Shown here: positions 1 to 11,731 of the stretch, piece by piece | Position numbering within the stretch: position 1 is the first letter of the stretch | How the letters are laid out: each line of letters starts with the position of its first letter | Assembly (NCBI RefSeq): GCF_003473485.1 | Contig: NC_053044.1 | Location: 51,996,091 to 52,060,090, forward strand | Source of the DNA: Medicago truncatula | Taxonomy: Eukaryota > Streptophyta > Magnoliopsida > Fabales > Fabaceae | DNA: 64,000 bases | Direction: 5' to 3' | The notes under the pieces: generated by a model | Told to the model about the DNA's origin: nothing | The model's input: only the letters and a program-made list of their open reading frames with translations | The model's database searches: none | Made by a program: the position numbers and the translations under genes

Positions 1-219
1 TCAATTGAAAATTTCAATGGTTCCATCTCAGTCAGGGATGGATCCACGTTGAAGAGATTGTGTGTCATGGCCCTCACTATATATTTTAGTTTCTCCATAC
101 CATGACCATGACCTTGAAATTTGTTTTTGATAGCATAGTTATATTATTTTTGAAAGAAGCTGCTGTATAGTCATATGTAATAAAATATATGATAATTCTA
201 TCAAAACATTCTAAATATA

Positions 220-416
220 TAATGAGAAATGCTAAGAACACTCTCTTTCTAGCACTCACTCTAACACTCACTCTCCTATTGGATTAAACACATGTGGGTC
301 TCACCATTTTATGTGGGGTCCATTTCCAATGTATGCTACCCACATGAATTTCACCCAATAAGAGAGTGAGTGTTGGAGAGAGTGTTAGAAAGAGAGTGTT
401 CATAGCACTCCTCATA
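220..416. mobile_element. Foldback MITE (long terminal inverted repeats)
   Basis: The two arms are inverted copies of each other for about 70 bases each. The left arm begins GAGAAATGCTAAGAACACTC and the right arm, read in reverse complement, begins GAGGAGTGCTATGAACACTC. Both arms then run through matching ACACTCACTCT-type repeats. The flanks are TA-rich (ATATA on both sides). There is no coding capacity, so this is a non-autonomous element. The family was not identified. Confidence 0.7.
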
Positions 417-438
417 TATAATAATATATGTACACCCT

Positions 439-621
439 TTGAAAGGAATTTTAACAATAAATATTTTAATACACACTTTTTAACGCATTTTCTTTAATTG
501 ATTAAAATTTACATGGGACCCATTAAATTTATATGGGATCCACGTGATTTGATGAGACTCATGTGAATTTTAACCAATTAAAGAGAGTGTATTAAAATGT
601 GTGTTGCTAACGTTCCTTTAA
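439..621. mobile_element. Foldback MITE
   Basis: This is a second hairpin element directly after the first. The left arm AAAGGAATTTTAACAATAAA and the right arm in reverse complement, AAAGGAACGTTAGCAACACA, pair imperfectly at the tips and then strongly through TTTTAATACAC and CTTTAATTGATTAAAATT. It has no open reading frame. Its internal motifs resemble those of the neighbouring MITE, so the two may be relatives. Confidence 0.6.
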
Positions 622-1699
622 TATATTTAGTTAGAAATATAGTATACACACATGGCCCTCACTATGGAGTATTTCTGGGTCCGTCCTTGATCTCAGCCAT
701 TAAACATAGAGTGAAAAAAAATAACATTATGAAGAGAAAATGAGATTGAGTTTAATGGTGAAATTGATAGGATTTTATTTGAGAGAATCGATTCCAAATT
801 GAGAGCTTAGGTACCGTTTGGCCCGGCTTTTTTTCAGTTTTTTTACGTTTTTAAGGAGAAGCTAGGCCAAACACAATATCAATAAAGTACCTTCGAAAAA
901 GAGTACTTTTTTTAGAATGCATAAAATTGAATGGAATGAGCTTTAACCAAAAGTTGTTGAATGCTACTTCAAAAAACTATTTCTCCCCAATTTATTTCAC
1001 AAGCATTTCTCTTCAACTCCCGCCGGCAACCTTTTGTTTTATTTTTTCAATACGCTTTTTTCATCCATTTTATTTTTTTTAACCGGTCCATTTAATTTTT
1101 TAATGAGGTTCCATTTAAGTTTATTATCTATTTTTTTAAGGAATTTTATTATCTTTTTATCACTTATATATTAATTTCAATATCTTTTGAGCATCACAAC
1201 CACGCAAATATTTGTATTCACGCTGTCAATGAATGACACCGAATATTTTTATTCCCTTTCTTCAACCACGGAAATACACACACACATTAGTGTTTAGAGT
1301 AATACTTTATGTTCCTCTTTCTATTTTTTTTTTTTTTTTTGTTATGCTAATGCGTATAATTTTTGTTAGTGTTGTGTAATGCGTATAATTATTTTTATAA
1401 AATTTTGATTTTAATTAAAAGTACAAGTGTAGTTGCCTAAAAAAATTATACTTATATATAATTTACACATTTGTATTGTAACAAACTATGCATATCTTTT
1501 TCTTATTAAAAAAACTAAACATATCTTTTTCAATGACACCAGCAATGTAACAAATATAATATTATATATATAAATTCTTATCTTTTTGACCAACACTAAA
1601 AATATGGTATTCTTATAACAAAATTTGTTATAGAGTATAATTGGAAAAGAAAAAACCAATTATTCTCATTATATATACACACATATACATATTATAGAT

Positions 1700-1837
1700 A
1701 TGATTGAGCGTGACGAAGAAAACAATATAAATGAAGAAATCAGTTCATATAATCCAGGAAGAGTGCAAGATGGAGGCTACATGAATAAAGTTAGAAATCA
1801 AATAGGAGTTGCGTTGATGGAGAGTAGAAATATTTGA
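1700..1837 (+). pseudogene. Transposase C-terminal remnant (Harbinger-like)
   Basis: This short frame starts at ATG and ends in TGA after 45 residues. An acidic ERDEENNINEE segment is followed by a VRNQIGVALMES segment. Plant PIF/Harbinger transposases often end in an acidic stretch plus an 'RD.IA..LW' motif, and this looks like an eroded version of it. No catalytic DDE region survives nearby. The identification is weak on its own and leans on the TTA-flanked element around it. Confidence 0.35.
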
Positions 1838-2117
1838 GTTTGTGATGATTTATGTCTTTAAAAAAAAATGATTATTGTTTTTAATTTTCCAAACTACTTT
1901 GATATTATTTATGTTATTATTTGAGCCTCCTTAAATTATTTATCCTATTCAAATATTTAACAAGTCGTTTATATGATGATACAAATTTGTATTCATGTTA
2001 CACAAAATAAACGTCATTGAGTAAATATAGTATTGGTAAAAATATATCTTTTATATTTTAAACATTTTTTCCCTTCAAAAAATATTTTAGACATTTTTTT
2101 ATTTATTATGTTAATTC

Positions 2118-2221
2118 ATAATGAATTCAAAGTTTTTTTATTTATAGACAATGCATAAATATATGCAAGGTCCCGGGTTCGAACCCCAGACACCACCAAA
2201 AAATAATAAATTCAAAGTTTT
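2118..2221 (+). mobile_element. Short SINE fragment with target duplication
   Basis: A tRNA-type B-box (GGGTTCGAACCCC) lies between two copies of a 19-bp direct repeat. The copies are 2118-2136 and 2203-2221, with one mismatch, and contain AATTCAAAGTTTT. The body is only about 66 bases, so it is a truncated SINE copy lacking the A-box part. It is nested in the Harbinger-like element. Confidence 0.55.
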
Positions 2222-2630
2222 GTACGATATTTTGTCAAACAGCTTTTAACTCAAAAATAACTTTAGAACTAAAAAAAAAATAAAGAAACCAAACAGCTTT
2301 AACCTTTTTCTTAAAGAGCTTTATTTTAATTTTGTTTTAAAGTAGCTTTTAGACCGAAAAGAAGCCTAGCCAAACGGTACGTTAATGTTTTTCACAAAAT
2401 ATAACAATCTTAGCGGAGCTATCAAATGGCTTTTGGAGAGGAACTAGATGTTGAAGTTCATACTTTGCATGAGGACAATGTTGATGTTGATTTTCTTGCT
2501 AAAAAGGTGCTTTGTCTCTTCTCTACCAAATGCTATGAGGATTTTATTGTGTTAGTTTCTTCTTCCCTCCATTGTTGTTCTTATTTCTTTTTCTAGTTTT
2601 CTTTTTCAAAATACATAACAATTTTGTATA

Positions 2631-2770
2631 CCATCCGATCACTATAAATAAAAATCTATTTTTTATGTTTATTCAATAAATAATATATGCGCTATATTAT
2701 ATAGACCATCTATATTATTTATTGAGTAAACTTAAAAAATAGATTTTTATTTATAATAATGATCGGATGA
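2631..2770. mobile_element. Small hairpin MITE
   Basis: The arms CCATCCGATCACTATAAATA and, from the other side in reverse complement, CATCCGATCATTATTATAAA continue into a long AT-rich inverted match (AAAATCTATTTTTTA with its complement). The loop is short. There is no coding content. It is flanked by TA at the left. Confidence 0.65.
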
Positions 2771-2781
2771 TGTAGTTTATT

Positions 2782-3241
2782 GACGATAAACACATGCAAA
2801 AAATACTATTTATATAACTTTTATCCTAATATATAACTTTTAGGTGTACATAGCTATTGAGACTCCTAAAATATGTTGAGTTTCATTTTAACACAACAAA
2901 CTTTTTACGTACTATGATATATAATCTTGTTTAAATATACACTTTTTACTGGTTGGCCACTTGTATAAAAGCCTCATGCTAACAAGTATTTTAATAAGAA
3001 CACTAGTTTCTTTTTCTTGATTCACTAATAACACTACTTAAAGAAAAGAAAAAATAGAAACTTTGTATTAGAAATAAGAATTCTTGAACTTCAAAAAAGT
3101 TAAATAAAGCACTTCTAAGATAAAATTTCTTTAATTGTTTTCTTAATAATGCTTTAAAGGTAATCTTTAACATTTTCTTATATAAAATAAGGTAAGTATA
3201 TATCATGAAAATGTTTTTTTTTCCATGAAATGTGACGGAAG
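2782..3241. other. AT-rich intergenic stretch, nothing recognised
   Basis: No coding region, RNA gene or paired repeat arms were recognised here. Short open frames in it have no recognisable domains. Confidence 0.4.
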
Positions 3242-3406
3242 AATGTAAAGCATAGATTCCCGTGAGCTTAGCTCAGTTGGTAGTGATATTGCATATTATA
3301 TGTAGGGATCGGGGTTCGAACCCCGGACACCTCACTTCTCTACAATTAAATTGTGTGAGCTCTAACCACTAAGCTACTTGACAAAAAAAAAAAAAATGTA
3401 AAGCAT
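3242..3406 (+). mobile_element. tRNA-derived SINE with 12-bp target duplication
   Basis: The body (3254-3394) has an A-box-like TAGCTCAGTTGGTAG and a B-box GGGTTCGAACCCC at tRNA-like spacing, then a tRNA-unrelated tail and a run of about 14 A. It is flanked by perfect copies of AATGTAAAGCAT (3242-3253 and 3395-3406). This is the structure of an inserted pol III SINE and not of a tRNA gene. The spacer between the boxes does not form a full cloverleaf. Confidence 0.8.
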
Positions 3407-3946
3407 GGAAATATTTATGATGCTTATAAGTTGATTGTAATAAGTTATTACTAATAACTCGTGACTTATTGGTGGCCTTGAAAGAGTTCAAAAGCTAAAT
3501 TAATTAGACGGTATTGAAGGTTGGTGGGTTGGTATACCCAGTAATGTTGCAAGTTGCAACACAAGGGGTAAGTGCGTGACTCAGTGCGAAAATCCTTTAA
3601 CAAGCCCGGGTCCCCTATATATTTATTAGCATGCACCTATTTAGCACACATGGGGGCCTCAACATAATTAGGATCGAGGTGTTTTCGATAAATAAAAATG
3701 AGTTAGGATTCTTTTCATTTCTTCTATTTAAAGGAATAAAAATATAAAGAAGTTTGAAGATAATATAAAATAATATAAATAAGGTCAGTTTAATGGTAGG
3801 ATACACTCTCTATTTTTATATTTTTTTGTGGTTGTCTCTCTCCAAAATACATACTCTATTTATTTAGACAAATAGAGAGAAACCTTTATCACTAAAAACA
3901 TACTCATTTTGTCCCTTTTTATAAGATGACAACTAGGGTATCCATG

Positions 3947-4076
3947 GAAGAATGGTGGATAATTTACCCCAATCAATACACATAAGCACATTTTTAAGTG
4001 GTATCCATGAACTATTTGACCCACCAACAAATTGCTCATTTTCATTGATTGGTGGGTAAATTACCCACCATTCTTC
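3947..4076. mobile_element. Small foldback MITE
   Basis: The left arm GAAGAATGGTGGATAATTTA and the right arm in reverse complement, GAAGAATGGTGGGTAATTTA, match almost base for base over about 30 bases. The interior is short and non-coding. Confidence 0.65.
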
Positions 4077-4181
4077 AAAGATAATCTAGAAAAAACCTTT
4101 TTACAATAACGTTTAACAAAAATCGTGAGTATTACGGAAACTTGTTTAACAAAAACTTTTTTTTATATAAATGTATTCAAT

Positions 4182-5255
4182 GTTTTTTTTTTAAGAAACT
4201 AAATGAAATATAATAAAAAACAATCAGTCCCTCAAGCACAAGGAGTGCCCAAGGGAGCTGAAAAGAGTTAATTACAACACAAGGCTAAAAACAGCCATAA
4301 ATCCAAAATAAAACAGACATTACATGACAGTCTGTAAACAATGTAACGGATTTTGTCTCCAAAAAGGATAATCAAAAGCGAACGTGATGAAGTTTGCTTT
4401 CAACCACCAATAAGTTTGAAGTTTAACCCTTTCAAAAAGAGCTTCGAGATGTTCAATTTGGTTCTGAAAAATCCTCCTGTTGCGATCTTTCCAAATAACA
4501 AATAAGACCGAAATCCATATAATAGTAAAAGTTGTCCTAGACTTCTTTGAGAAACCTCCAAGAGCACAAAACTGATTAGCATGTGAAATTAAATTGCCTT
4601 GAGACACCGTAACAATACCAAACCAATTCGATATCAAGAGCCATAATCGACCATAATGATCACATTGAAAAAACAAATGGTCCCTTTCCTCCTCCTTACC
4701 ACACAAGGCCGCGCAAGAAACATTGGAAACCTCAAGGACGTTCCTCTTGCGCAGGTTGTCCTTTGTTGCAAGTCTATTCAGAAAGAGACGCCAGACAAAA
4801 ATATTAACCTTTAATGGAACTGCTTTAAGCCATAAAAATTGATTAAACTCTGCAGTGATGTTGAAGTCCACCGTCGTTAAATAAGAATAAGCTGAATGCA
4901 CCGTGTAGATTTGAGTCGAGTGAAGTCTCCACACCCACCTATCAGTCATGTCTGCCTGCAAAACAAAGTTACCCAACCGCTCCACACACTCCCCCACCAA
5001 CTCTTCCTCCCACGCAAATAATCGCCGCCTCCACCTTCACGCTCCCCCATCAACCCCCCACCCTAACAAAAACATCTCCCTCACCGTGACCGCTTTAAAT
5101 TCCGACAACTCAAAAAGTCTAGAAAAAGACACAGCTAACGAAACATCAGACATCCAAGGATCCTCCCAAAACATGGTGGTGTGCCCATCTCCGACCTTCC
5201 TAACTATGTTATCAATCAACCACGTAGCATCCGCCAACCCCACACCTGATCTAAT
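4182..5255 (-). mobile_element. 5'-truncated LINE (non-LTR retrotransposon), zf-RVT part
   Basis: On the minus strand, 5243-5037 encodes a segment with DATWLIDNIVRKVGDGHTTM and VREMFLLGWG. After a frameshift, 5000-4320 continues with DRWVWRLHS, VPLKVNIFVWRLFLNRL, a Cys/His cluster (CAALCGKEEERDHLFFQC) and WISVLFVIWKDRN. These are hallmarks of the zf-RVT region downstream of the reverse transcriptase in plant LINEs. No RT catalytic core is present, so the copy is 5'-truncated, as is usual for LINEs. A T-run at 4180-4191 would be the A-tail on the coding strand. I found no clear target duplication. Confidence 0.8.
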
Positions 5256-5259
5256 TTGT

Positions 5260-8089
5260 TACTTTTAATATTTTAAGACAAATTGATAACATTAATAAAA
5301 GATATATTTGAAAAATGAATAATAAATACATCTAAAAATTTGTTGAGTGTATTATATTTAAGGATAATTTTTTTATCGTAAATGATCATATGATTAGAGA
5401 CAAATGAAATATGTTATTTAAACGTTAAAATATTATGGCTTAAATATACTTTTGGCTTTCTAACTATCGACTAGTTGCCATTTTGACCCGTATTAAAAAA
5501 ACAGCAATTCAGCTCCCTAACTTTGCCCCTTTTGCAAGTAGTCAATTTTGTCTCGATCAACACCATGACACCTCACTTGAGTGAATTGAATGTCACGTGT
5601 GTAATTTTTCAATTAATCTTTTTTTTTTATAAAATTCACATGTGTATTTTAAAAAGAAATTGAACAAGGAATGAGTATGTGATGAGTTTCAACCATTCTT
5701 TCTCATCCTTTTTTTCTCTTTACAATGCACCTTGATTAATCTCTCTCCTTTATCTTCTTAGCCCAATCAGACCCAACAACTTACTATTCCCTTTTTTTCC
5801 TTTTTCTTTCAATATTCTTAACCCAACACGTTGACTCAATATTCATATTTAACTTTTTTTCTTCCTCTTCATTATTCTTCACCACAAATTCAAAATTCAA
5901 CCTTATAAATACATGATTTTCACTTTTCAACTATGCACCTTGCAAGAGATTCCTCCCACTACTAAGTGCTAATACCCTCAAGACATCATATAATCTAGAT
6001 AAATGATTTATCAAATACCCTTACTTTTTTCCAATTCTTCAGCCGCTAATTCCTTCATTTCCTTACAATCGGCATCAGCTACACCACGTGAATCTATAAA
6101 ATGCAAACACACCATGCTCACATCGGATTTTCTTAATATAAGCAACGATCAGAATTCATCCCATTTTAGTAGTTTTGAATAATAAAAATATAAAAATACA
6201 CCAAAAAGATACTAAAAATCATAATCGCTTTTTTTTGGGAATATGAAAAATAAAATAAAAATGAAAAATGGGTCTAAATGTTGGAATTTTAAATTTTGAC
6301 GGGTGGCATCTCCTAATAAGTTCCTTCTATGGGAATTTTGTTCCTTGTTTTTTTTTTCTAATTTTATTGGCAAGTTTTGGAGCAATCGATCAAATAGCTT
6401 TAAAACTATATTTTCGACTAGGACACGGTGGGCGAACAACTAACAACAACCTAAAACAAAAGGATGGTGTACAGATGGTTCTTAAATCAACTATTTTTGT
6501 TACAAGAAACCTCAGAATTTGTGCTGATACAATTTAGATTTTATAATATGAACTTCTTTTTCCCCCCGAATTCTTGGCCCAAGGGAGCTATAGAGGTAGT
6601 TTGGACTTTATAATCCGGAAAGAAAAAAACAAGAAACGTGCCCTACTATTTAAGCTGTTCGGGTTATAAAATTTGAATTACTTATTGGTTCAAATTTTAT
6701 AATTCGAATTGGGGAAAATTCATTTTTCCAACCAAAAATAGGAAAATAAATATTTTTCATATTATATGATCCAAAAATCCCTGAACATTTTCGAAAAGAA
6801 AAAAAAAGTAGAATGTGTGAGAAATGCATGTGGCGAGAAAAGTAATAGTCAATGAAAAATGTCTCACATGTGGTGTCGACGGGGTTAAGGATGTTCAAGG
6901 AAATTTGTAGATTTTAAACTCGCATATTTTTTTGATTGGTGAGATCTGCATGGATTTTACTTAAGGAGATACTCACATGGATCCCACATAAAATAAACAA
7001 ACCGACAAGAATTTTACTCAATAAGAAAGTAAATATTGAAAAGAGTATCAAAAGAAGAGTGTTACTAGCACACATCGCTCCTTGAGCAAAGTAAATTTTA
7101 AGCTCGTGTATTTTATGATTGGTAATGTTCCAAACTTCAAATTATTATTATCACCCACATCGAACTCCGGTTCAGTTACGTACGTACCATCACTCACTCA
7201 CTTCCATTTGCCATGCCATAACATGCACGCTTTAATTTCTTGCGTACTTCGGTAGCGCAACTTTGGGGTAGTTACGTTAGTTAAGGACTGTTTTCAGAGA
7301 GCCAATGTTTGGTTTCAACTCTCTTAACATCACTGTTGACCCCTAAAAATAATCTCTCAACATCATCACCTACTACAAGCCCTAAATATCTCATTACGTT
7401 GATAACGACATCTATATAGACTGAGTTAGCACGTTAAATATTCTTATAGGTTGATAGAGGCGTTCAAATTTGGTCACGTTTTAAGAGTTTTATATGATGG
7501 TTTCGTTATTAATTACTTCTTGCAATTCAAGTATAATTTTTGTTTTACACGAAAATTTAAATATTTTTCGAAGAGAGAACTTATCCAGATAAGATAATAC
7601 ATTTTACAGTTAATGCAAGTTTTATTTTATTTTTATCAAATTCGATTCTTGCAAGATTGGACGTTATTAACGAAATCACCATTTTCAGTGTTTTCTTTTT
7701 ATCTTAAAAATCCATTAAACATACATTATGAATTTATGATATCACTTAAATTGATTTTTTAAGGAACTCAGATTATTCACACGTTTCATATATCCGTATG
7801 GGGAATTCATATTTTATGATGTGTCATTCTTTTAATGTGATCATTTTTTCAATCTTTCAAACTCAACTTTGTACCTAAGCTCTGGCTGCTTGTCACTTGA
7901 TTTTATAATTTTTTTTTTTTAAATCTAATGCACCTTTCAAACATGCAAGTACTGAAATTTGCATTATTCAAAGTTAAAACTTTTTTGTCTTTGTACCAAA
8001 AAAAAAAAAAAAACTTTTTTGTCTTATTTTAAACACTTGGAAATATAATGAATTTGAACTGTCAAAGAATGACGCAAAAATAATTAGCA
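5260..8089. other. Gene-free AT-rich stretch with repeat debris
   Basis: No convincing gene is present. 5445-5600 holds a one-ended repeat (GGCTTAAATATACTTTTGG, then 'CTCCCTAACTTTG') typical of Mutator-like ends, but I found no partner end. 6664-6702 is a perfect-looking palindrome (TTATAAAATTTGAA and its complement). 6908-6944 and 7087-7122 are diverged direct repeats containing TGATTGGT. The open frames at 6212-6898 have no recognisable domain. Confidence 0.4.
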
Positions 8090-8268
8090 TAAGGGTGTTG
8101 TTAACGAGTGTCCCCAGAGCACTCTTTAAGCATGCTAAATTAAGAAATTATTCTTTAAAAATGTCAAAGTTTTCAATTTTCAATGCACCGATTACACAAT
8201 TTTTTATAAAAAGTTACTATTTGAGGTCCTTAACTAGTGCCCGGGGCACTAGTTAACATTTCCCTTAA
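8090..8268. mobile_element. MITE with GTTAAC(G/T)AGTG ends, copy 1
   Basis: The left end reads TAAGGG...GTTAACGAGTGTCCCC and the right end in reverse complement TAAGGGAAATGTTAACTAGT. The right arm itself contains a local palindrome, ACTAGTGCCCGGGGCACTAGT. A second copy of the family lies at 59264-59458, which supports this as a dispersed element. It is non-coding. Confidence 0.65.
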
Positions 8269-9705
8269 CATAATTAACGACAATTTGTGTATAATTTTGG
8301 CATATTTTCCATAAGGGATGGATCAAAGTGGTTGATGGTTAGATTGATTTGTTCACCCTTTCTCTTTGACCTTAGTGGAGGTTATCTTTCCTTTTCTTTA
8401 TCTCTTTTTTCTCCTCTTCTCAATAATTTTAATACATCTAGTTAGTCTTATAAAGTCCTTGGTGTAGTTATAGATTGCCTCTTTAATATTATGAATAAAT
8501 ATCTAAATTGGTCATCAAAATTGTAGGACGGTATCTAGCTAGTTCCTTACAATATCAATATTCCATAATTATTTTTGGAATCGCAAAATATTAATCAAAT
8601 TTGTCCATCCGTTGTAATTTGAAGGGACTAAAATGACATTAAGTTGATAATATTAGTGATGAATTTAAAATGGAGTAAATAATGTCATTCGTACATATAA
8701 TAACCGTTTCAGATAGAGGGACATACTTAGTTAACATTTTGCAATTTTAATGATCATTTTAAAATACTGATAATATTAAAGACTACTCATACAATTTTAA
8801 GGAATAACTTGACTCGTAATATTATTATTTAACCCAAATTCAAATGTACATTGAATATCTCATTGTCAGAATTTAATAAATACTCTCAATTTCCTAGTCA
8901 CACCCAAAGAAAATATGAGAGCAATTCCATTTGTAGAAGCTATCCTCAATAATCAATTAATCACATTATATTATAATTAATTAATTTTAAAAACAGGAGC
9001 TTGATTGTCGTGATGCATTGTTTGATATTGACATGTTAACAAGAGCAATCCAGAAGAGCATGACCTACCAATAACGGGGAAATATCAATTGAATGACCAA
9101 AGAAAACCCTCTGAGGGTGCATCAAAAAAGATTCGATAATGGGCTTGTTGGTTTAGCACTTTGCAAAAAAAAAAAAATCAAATTCTCCCATTTTCCTGAA
9201 AATGTTCTAAACACAATTAAGTGGACGACTAAGTTAAATTAACAATATAGATACATGTTAATTTGTTTCTAAGGGGTTGGGGGGAAATGTTGTGTAGAAT
9301 AACATTGAAGTCAACAAGTAGGCAGGTTACTTGACCTCTAATTAATTGAATATGTGACAACAATTATAGTAGTTACTATATTATAAAAATAATGAAATAA
9401 AATTAATATATCAATATTCATGCATGTATAGATACAGTGTCAAATGGAATGTGGCCTTAGTGTTATTATATATACATGTATATTCAAAAGGTCTAGAAGT
9501 CAAGGAATCTTCGCATAAGTATTTTTCTAAGGGTAGTTAGGATTAGAAGAATGTACGTGCCATGAATTCCTAATCTTTCACTTATTTATTTTAATTATTG
9601 TCATCAATTGTGTCATCTTGTATGTTGTTGGCTTTATAATACACTATAGGTTTAAGAGATAAAATTAAGGTGTTTTTATTTTGTAGCGTTATTAAACATA
9701 GATAG
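8269..9705. other. Intergenic region upstream of the kinase gene
   Basis: This is AT-rich sequence with no recognised gene. The last several hundred bases should include the promoter of the kinase that starts at 9706. Confidence 0.4.
9634..9643 (+). promoter_or_regulatory. Possible TATA box of the kinase gene
   Basis: TTTATAATAC lies about 65 bases before the start codon at 9706, a plausible distance for a plant TATA element with a short leader. The whole region is AT-rich, so this is only a candidate. Confidence 0.3.
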
Positions 9706-11731
9706 ATGAATTCTAAAAAGATTACATGGAAGTCTATTGTCTTGATCTTAGGTTGTTACAAGACAAAATACTCATTAGAAGAACCAGAAAAAAAGGTTTT
9801 AAAACAAGGTTCTTTCCAAAGGGTAAGCTTATCTGATATAAGCATTTCTAGCTCTACTACTCAAGCTATTGAGGATCTTTCCATTTCACTAGCTGGTTCA
9901 AAGCTTTACACATTTACACTTGAGGAGCTAAGAGAAGCAACACATAATTTTTCAAGGAGTAATTTGCTTGGTGAAGGTGGTTTTGGACCTGTGTATAAGG
10001 GTTTTGTTGATGATAAACTCAGACATGGTTTGAAGGCTCAACCTATTGCTGTCAAACGACTCAACTTGGATGGCTCACAAGGTCACAGGGAGTGGCTGGT
10101 TAGTTTTCTAAAAGTTTTTAAATTTTGATATACGGTTTTTGTTAATCTATCAACAAATCACAATCAATCATATGTGACTTTAGAAGTTTTTATGATTAAA
10201 TTCAAATGTTTTTAATCATCGATCGACAGTGTAACAAATTTTTACGTTGATAGTATATATGAATTAAATTACTCCCATACAAGTCATAATTGAATTAAAA
10301 AAAAAAAGTACTAGAGTTATGAATAAAAATAGGCTATAGGTAATGAAACATGATTGAGAGGAATATCTGATTATAGCTTGGTACATTTTTTCATTTATAG
10401 GCAGAGATTATATTTCTTGGACAGCTTAGACATCCACATCTTGTCAAGTTAATTGGATACTGTTGTGAGGAAGAGCAGAGGCTTTTGGTGTATGAATACA
10501 TGACAAGAGGGAGCTTGGAAAATCAATTGTTCAGAAGTATGTTGCATTTACTTTATTTTTACCAACGCTATATCATATACATATATTAATCATGCTTTAA
10601 GGCCTAATTTCTTATTTTCTTTGTTGTGATACAATCAGGATACTCTGCTACATTACCATGGTCAACCAGAATGAAAATTGCATTAGGTGCAGCTAAGGGA
10701 CTAGCTTTCCTTCATGAAGCAGATAAACCTGTAATTTATAGGGATTTCAAAACTTCAAATATATTACTGGACTCGGTATGTTCGTTCATCTATAGGGATC
10801 AATGATAATGTTGCATATGCTGCTAGTTTACATGATGTAATTTTTTTTCTTCACCAAATTCAGGATTACACAGCTAAACTATCAGATCTTGGATTAGCTA
10901 AAGATGGTCCTGAAGGAGAAGAAACACATGTGACAACAACATGCATAATGGGAACAAAAGGCTATGCTGCTCCTGAGTATATCATGTCAGGTATTGGCAT
11001 TTTACCATATAGGTTCCATTTGGATTAACAACTTAAGCACTTATAGCATAAGCGTTTATGTATAAGCTATTTTTATATAAAATAAAGTCAGATTGTTTTC
11101 ATAAAAGTTGAGTTATTTACACAAGCTATCCTGCCTAGTCTATAGAGATGCCATAAACTGTTTTCGTAAGCTCTTTTAACAGTCTCACAAAGTGTTTACG
11201 CCAGTAGATCAAATATGCTCAAATAAGTCAATTCGAATAGGTTCTTAATTACCTTTTTTAACTAACTTTATTAGCAAATGGCTATGCTGCTCCTAGGAAA
11301 CAGAATTTAATTGGCATATTTTAACAAACTTTACTTTTACTTAGTTAATTAATTGCCTTCAATTTTCAGGTCATCTTTCTACCAAGAGTGATGTGTATAG
11401 CTATGGAGTAGTGTTGTTGGAATTGCTTACAGGAAAGAGGGTAGTGGATAAAAGCAGATCAAATAGGGAGAGAAACCTAGTGGAATGGGCTAGACCTATT
11501 TTGAGAGATCAAAGAAAGCTTCCTCATATCATAGACCCAAGATTAGAGGGACAGTTTCCTATTAAAGGAGCTTTGAAGGTTGCTGCTTTGACTTATAAAT
11601 GTTTGAGCCACCATCCTAATCCAAGGCCTAATATGAGTGATGTGGTAAAATCTTTGGAATTACTTCAGGACTTTGATGATATGTTCATAGGACCATTTGT
11701 GTATGTGGCTGTTAGTGAAAGTAGCCAATGA
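9706..11731 (+). CDS. Receptor-like cytoplasmic kinase, RLCK-VII (RIPK/PBL-like)
   Basis: Ser/Thr kinase of the plasma-membrane-associated RLCK-VII group, which relays pattern-receptor signals. Exons joined by GT-AG introns in one frame: 9706-10098, 10401-10536, 10639-10775, 10864-10990, 11370-11731 (384 aa). Visible motifs are the glycine loop GEGGFGPV, catalytic Lys in AVKRL, the catalytic loop as YRDFKTSN (an RD kinase), activation segment [11 protein letters not shown], and the C-lobe NLVEWARP with RPNMSDVV. The [14 protein letters not shown] lead-in and [10 protein letters not shown] match the RIPK-like branch. Two features are odd. The Mg-binding motif reads DLG (codons GAT CTT GGA) and not DFG. 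There is also no Gly2 myristoylation site; a GC pair at residues 16-17 could be palmitoylated instead. IKK-type kinases use DLG and are active, so loss of activity should not be assumed. Orthology within the family is not settled. Confidence 0.93.
11011..11244. mobile_element. Tourist-like MITE remnant in kinase intron 4
   Basis: The intron holds a foldback sequence starting GGTTCCATTTGGATTAACAA. It ends, in reverse complement, GAACCTATTCGAATTGACTT. The interior is rich in AAGC/GCTTA motifs. The same style of element (GG-CC-TTTGGATT ends, 'aagcactta' interior) occurs in DCL3 introns at 45635 and 54849. It is degenerate. Confidence 0.5.

Larger units (their letters stand above)
810..2381. mobile_element. 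PIF/Harbinger-like DNA transposon, degenerate
   Basis: The ends are inverted: GTACCGTTTGGCCCGGCTT at the left, and the right end in reverse complement reads GTACCGTTTGGCTAGGCTT. TTA directly flanks both ends (807-809 and 2382-2384), the hallmark 3-bp target duplication of PIF/Harbinger elements. Inside, 1700-1837 encodes a 45-residue remnant with an acidic stretch followed by a VRNQIGVALM segment. This resembles the C-terminal tail of plant Harbinger transposases. The rest is AT-rich and non-coding. A short SINE is nested near the right end. The superfamily call is an inference from TSD, TIR and remnant together. Confidence 0.6.

Noticed and set aside
3264..3336. tRNA-like A and B boxes, possible tRNA gene
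   Set aside because: The spacer does not give a full cloverleaf, and the sequence has a tRNA-unrelated tail, an A-run and a target duplication, so it is a SINE.
6212..6898. Several open frames of 75-89 residues
   Set aside because: AT-rich, mutually overlapping, no recognisable domain, codon use typical of chance frames.
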